The translations under genes were made by a program, and so were the position numbers. DNA of 64,000 nucleotides from Lineus longissimus (lineage: Eukaryota > Nemertea > Pilidiophora > Heteronemertea > Lineidae), in NCBI RefSeq assembly GCF_910592395.1, contig NC_088318.1:18910349-18974348 (forward strand), in the 5' to 3' direction. This document shows, piece after piece, positions 61,616 through 64,000 of the stretch. Each line of letters starts with the position of its first letter. Positions within the stretch are counted from its first letter, which is position 1. The notes under the pieces were generated by a model that saw only the letters and a program-made list of their open reading frames with translations, made no database searches and was not told the DNA's origin.

Positions 61616-62016
61616 AGCCCGCAGCACACTAGCCGCCAACTTCGGCAACAAGAAGCGTTCGGTTGACGCCTCTCGACGCCGAAGTTGGCGGCCAGTGGAT
61701 CCCGGTCAGAGCACACCTGCCCAGAATCGGCGTCCAGTAGCGTCTTTTCCGCCACTTTAGGCTGCCATTTTGAAATCATGTGACATCAAGACGCATACTG
61801 ATTGGCCATAGCCTCGCCGCCGACGCCAACTCAGGCGGCCATCCGTAGCACACCTGGCTTCTTCTTGCGTTCAACGCGGCGACACGCGTCAAAAATCAAA
61901 CATGTTAGATATTTGGCGTCCGTTCGTAGCAGACTAGGGATTTTTCAGGCGTTCAGGACTCTTGCGGCAAAAAACGCCAGTGAACGCCGAAGTTGGCGGC
62001 TAGTGTGCTGCGGGCT
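61616..62016. mobile_element. 401-bp PIF/Harbinger-like MITE with perfect 31-bp TIRs
   Basis: The 31-bp ends 61616-61646 and 61986-62016 are exact reverse complements, starting AGCCCGCAGCACACTAGC. They are flanked by TAA on both sides (61613-61615 and 62017-62019), the 3-bp TWA target duplication expected for PIF/Harbinger transposases. The inside contains extra copies of the GCCGAAGTTGGCGGC motif and no transposase. The perfect ends suggest recent insertion. Confidence 0.9.
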
Positions 62017-62395
62017 TAAAGCAGAATTCATGTACGTCCATGATGAAAACGCAGATGGGAATCTTATGTAACCCGCTCTTTGGAAATGGCTTGTTGTGTT
62101 GTGTTGCAAAGAGAACCGGATGTCTTTGTTCATATCCGCTGAGGGTGAGGTAAAAACGAATTCATAATGACAATGTGCTACACTCTCCCTGGAAATCAGC
62201 CAGCTGGAAACCAAAGTATCCGACCACAGGAGGAGCTCATCTCCACGTGTACATGTTACACTCCGGACGCAATGGTGTTGGATCCGTTCCCTCCCGAAAA
62301 GGAAGATAGATATAATGACGAAATCGGCTGCATCGGCAGCCTGCCTAACACAAAAAAAACAATGCCAATAAGAATTCAAATCCACCACAAATCTT
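62017..62395. other. Space between the transposon and the GPx 3' end
   Basis: Convergent ends of the transporter (plus) and GPx (minus) genes. The open frames 61945-62388 (minus) and 62167-62466 (plus) show no domain and overlap the transposon or the GPx 3' region, so they are not called. Confidence 0.5.
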
Positions 62396-62401
62396 TTTAT
62401 T
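62396..62401 (-). terminator. Poly(A) signal of the GPx gene
   Basis: AATAAA on the minus strand, about 70 bases downstream of the SECIS candidate and 320 bases past the stop. It fits as the end of this mRNA. A more proximal AATAAA also exists near 62610 but would exclude the SECIS. Confidence 0.5.
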
Positions 62402-62468
62402 TGATACTAAATACACAACACAGCTTTCTTGCCGACAGAATGCACAATGTCAGAAAGTTACTGTGACT

Positions 62469-62510
62469 ATCCAAATCTGGCCACATTGCAGTTTCGATCA
62501 GATTTTTCAT
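62469..62510 (-). promoter_or_regulatory. Candidate SECIS element in GPx 3' UTR
   Basis: Minus strand: ATGA (62510-62507), a 12-base 5' strand AAAATCTGATCG (62506-62495), apical AAAC (62494-62491), loop to 62484, 3' strand TGGCCAGATTTG (62483-62472), then GA (62471-62470). Counting G-U, 10 of 12 stem positions pair. The ATGA / AA / GA quartet-and-loop layout and 12-bp spacing are those of eukaryotic SECIS elements. It lies about 215 bases past the GPx stop. Stem I below the quartet looks weak by eye. Confidence 0.6.
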
Positions 62511-62722
62511 CGAGTGTACAAAGAATATTTCAAAAAGGTTTGTGGACAACGATATTTTCAAGGTTATGGGGCGTCAACAGAAATTCTGTCTGAAAGTTCC
62601 TGTTTGAAATGAAATTTATTTTCAAAGTCTTGTCATGGCAAAGGGTTGCCACAGGCGGCCACATTCGCACAAGCTCGTAGAAATAATCAAACAATATACG
62701 TTATAAAAAGATATTTATGATC

Positions 62723-63539
62723 CTATTGCTCGTTCAGCAATGCAGCAATAAGGGCTGTCACTTCAGGAGCATCTGGGGCGATGCGATGTCTGATGCGGTA
62801 CCTGACCACGCCTCGCTTGTCGATCAGGAACTTCTCAAAGTTCCACTGGACGTCCGTTGTCTTTATTGGGGCCCAGAAGAGGTAGGAAGCGTCACCTATG
62901 GTGTGGGACATAGGGGGGCATCGACTCTGGAAAATTTGATGGGTGAAGATGTTTCAAGTTGATGTCCGTTTATTTTAATAATAAAGATGAGGCCATAAAG
63001 AGGTATTTGGCTGTTTATTTAAACATTTGATTATCTTATATGTATTCCTTCGGGATATGTTTCCGTTAGTAATTGTTTTAAGAGTTTTTTCATCGTTCAA
63101 ACTCCACCACCATGACAGATAATATCTCAGTCAGAGATATGATATATATCTGTGTTGCTTAAGTTGACATAGGGGCATATATCTTACATTCCGGACGCAG
63201 TGGATCGGCCTAGGCCTCGTCCCAACCAAATGGGAAAGTGTTGATATGATGATGGAAGACCTCAGTGTATTTCAGACTGAGATTTATGTATTACCTTGAC
63301 GAAAGTGAAGAACTTGTTCTCGCTCGCTCCATTTACATCCATCTTCTCGGTGAGATTGAAGGCGGGCACGTACCCGCCGCCGGGTCTGACGTATTTGATC
63401 CCATTTTTGATTTCTACGAGGCTTGCTCCCGGTTCTTGCTTGCCGAATTGATTGCAGGGCACGGCAAGCACCTTCAAGTTGCCGTTGACCCCGAGGTTTG
63501 TTAGAAGTGCATTCAGGTTGATATATTGACTAGCCAAGC
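62723..63539 (-). CDS. Glutathione peroxidase, last two coding exons (partial)
   Basis: Reduces hydrogen peroxide and lipid peroxides using glutathione; the form resembles secreted or cytosolic GPx (GPX1/GPX3 group). Exons 63295-63539 and 62723-62926, stop TAG at 62723-62725. The first starts right after the expected catalytic Sec-Gly codons, reading [12 protein letters not shown], then [15 protein letters not shown] (catalytic Gln and Asn region) and [20 protein letters not shown]; the second has [17 protein letters not shown]-like [20 protein letters not shown] (catalytic Trp) and FLIDKRGVV. The oligomerisation loop typical of tetrameric GPx is present. The exon with the catalytic residue lies at or beyond the right edge (possible start 63985-64000). 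A SECIS candidate supports a selenoprotein. Confidence 0.88.
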
Positions 63540-64000
63540 CTGAAATGATGATGATGATGATGATGATGATCATGTTGATGATGACGATTAATGGTGAGAG
63601 TCATATCTCAGCTTGCGAATGCCCTATTGAGTAGACTTTCCGGTGTAGAAGTTTGAAATGTGGTAGGATGCAGAATGTCCGGGAACAAGAGGACTCGATC
63701 TTTATGCGACATACCCAAGCTATCGGCGGTCTTGGTCTCTACAGAACCAGATACCATGATCCGTCAGAAAATAATAGGGCCAGACACCTTTTCCAGGGGG
63801 GACATTTCTACTTCGACACTGGATAGACCTCTCACTAGCGACTTGTTGACCCATCCGAAGATCGTTCACCGTCTCCGTGTTCTTCTACGCCTGGTACACA
63901 AGGATCAAATCATTCGAGAAACGATTTTGCGGGATGCCACGGTGGCAGAAAGAACTTGTCAGACATGGCCAACCCTTTACTCACATTAGTAAGTGGCGAC
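63540..64000. other. GPx intron and possible edge of the catalytic exon
   Basis: Contains a (CAT)n-type simple repeat next to the acceptor (63543-63570) and the second 182-bp MITE copy. The last 16 bases (63985-64000, minus strand) could be the end of the preceding GPx exon: GTC GCC ACT TAC gives V-A-T-Y, followed by TAA T and a GTGAGT donor. Confidence 0.4.
63640..63822. mobile_element. 183-bp inverted-repeat MITE, copy 2, in GPx intron
   Basis: Inverted ends 63640-63663 and 63800-63822. Same family, orientation and length as 19376-19557; the interiors share agaacca, atca/atccgtca and the block cagacac(c/t)ttttccag. The ends are more diverged than in copy 1. Confidence 0.72.

Noticed and set aside
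61945-62466. 147- and 99-codon ORFs near the GPx end
   Set aside because: They overlap the MITE end and the GPx 3' UTR, with no domain similarity.

Overview
This is a window of nuclear DNA from an intron-rich animal, most likely a marine invertebrate. The genes are split into short exons with GT-AG introns whose phases I could join without breaking frame. Large introns are filled with minisatellites and short inverted-repeat transposons, and the gene families (DEG/ENaC channel, membrane adenylyl cyclase, C-type lectin, GT14 glycosyltransferase, POT transporter, selenium-type glutathione peroxidase) are metazoan. I cannot name the species; the GPCR has a lophotrochozoan flavour, but that is only an impression. 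Exon coordinates were read by eye from splice sites, frame continuity and family motifs.

Layout. 1-440: 40-bp minisatellite. 725-14155 (+): 3' part of a DEG/ENaC channel with an enormous extracellular exon and two alternative last exons that both encode the pore. 14156-21078: no convincing gene; several minisatellites and one 182-bp inverted-repeat element. 21079-24255 (-): secreted protein with two C-type lectin domains. 25817-43177 (-): complete 22-coding-exon transmembrane adenylyl cyclase (1153 aa). One of its introns contains an intronless GPCR on the opposite strand (38850-39821); another contains an 8-copy 76-bp satellite with a tRNA B-box-like motif. 45390-48062 (-): GT14 core-2-type N-acetylglucosaminyltransferase. 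49030-51746 (-): creatinase with an N-terminal mitochondrial-type extension. 53486-55611 (-): small CUB-LDLa single-pass membrane protein. 56766-61491 (+): POT/SLC15-like transporter (568 aa). 61616-62016: 401-bp transposon with perfect 31-bp ends and TAA target duplication. 62723-63539 (-): last two coding exons of a glutathione peroxidase, with a good SECIS candidate in its 3' UTR. The preceding exon may just enter the right edge.

These are independent animal genes, not an operon. The one arrangement that suggests a functional link is the GPCR nested in the adenylyl cyclase gene, because the enzyme is a classical GPCR effector. The most unusual items are the duplicated pore-encoding terminal exons and giant insertion of the DEG/ENaC gene, the animal creatinase with all recalled active-site residues kept, and the selenoprotein question at the right edge.
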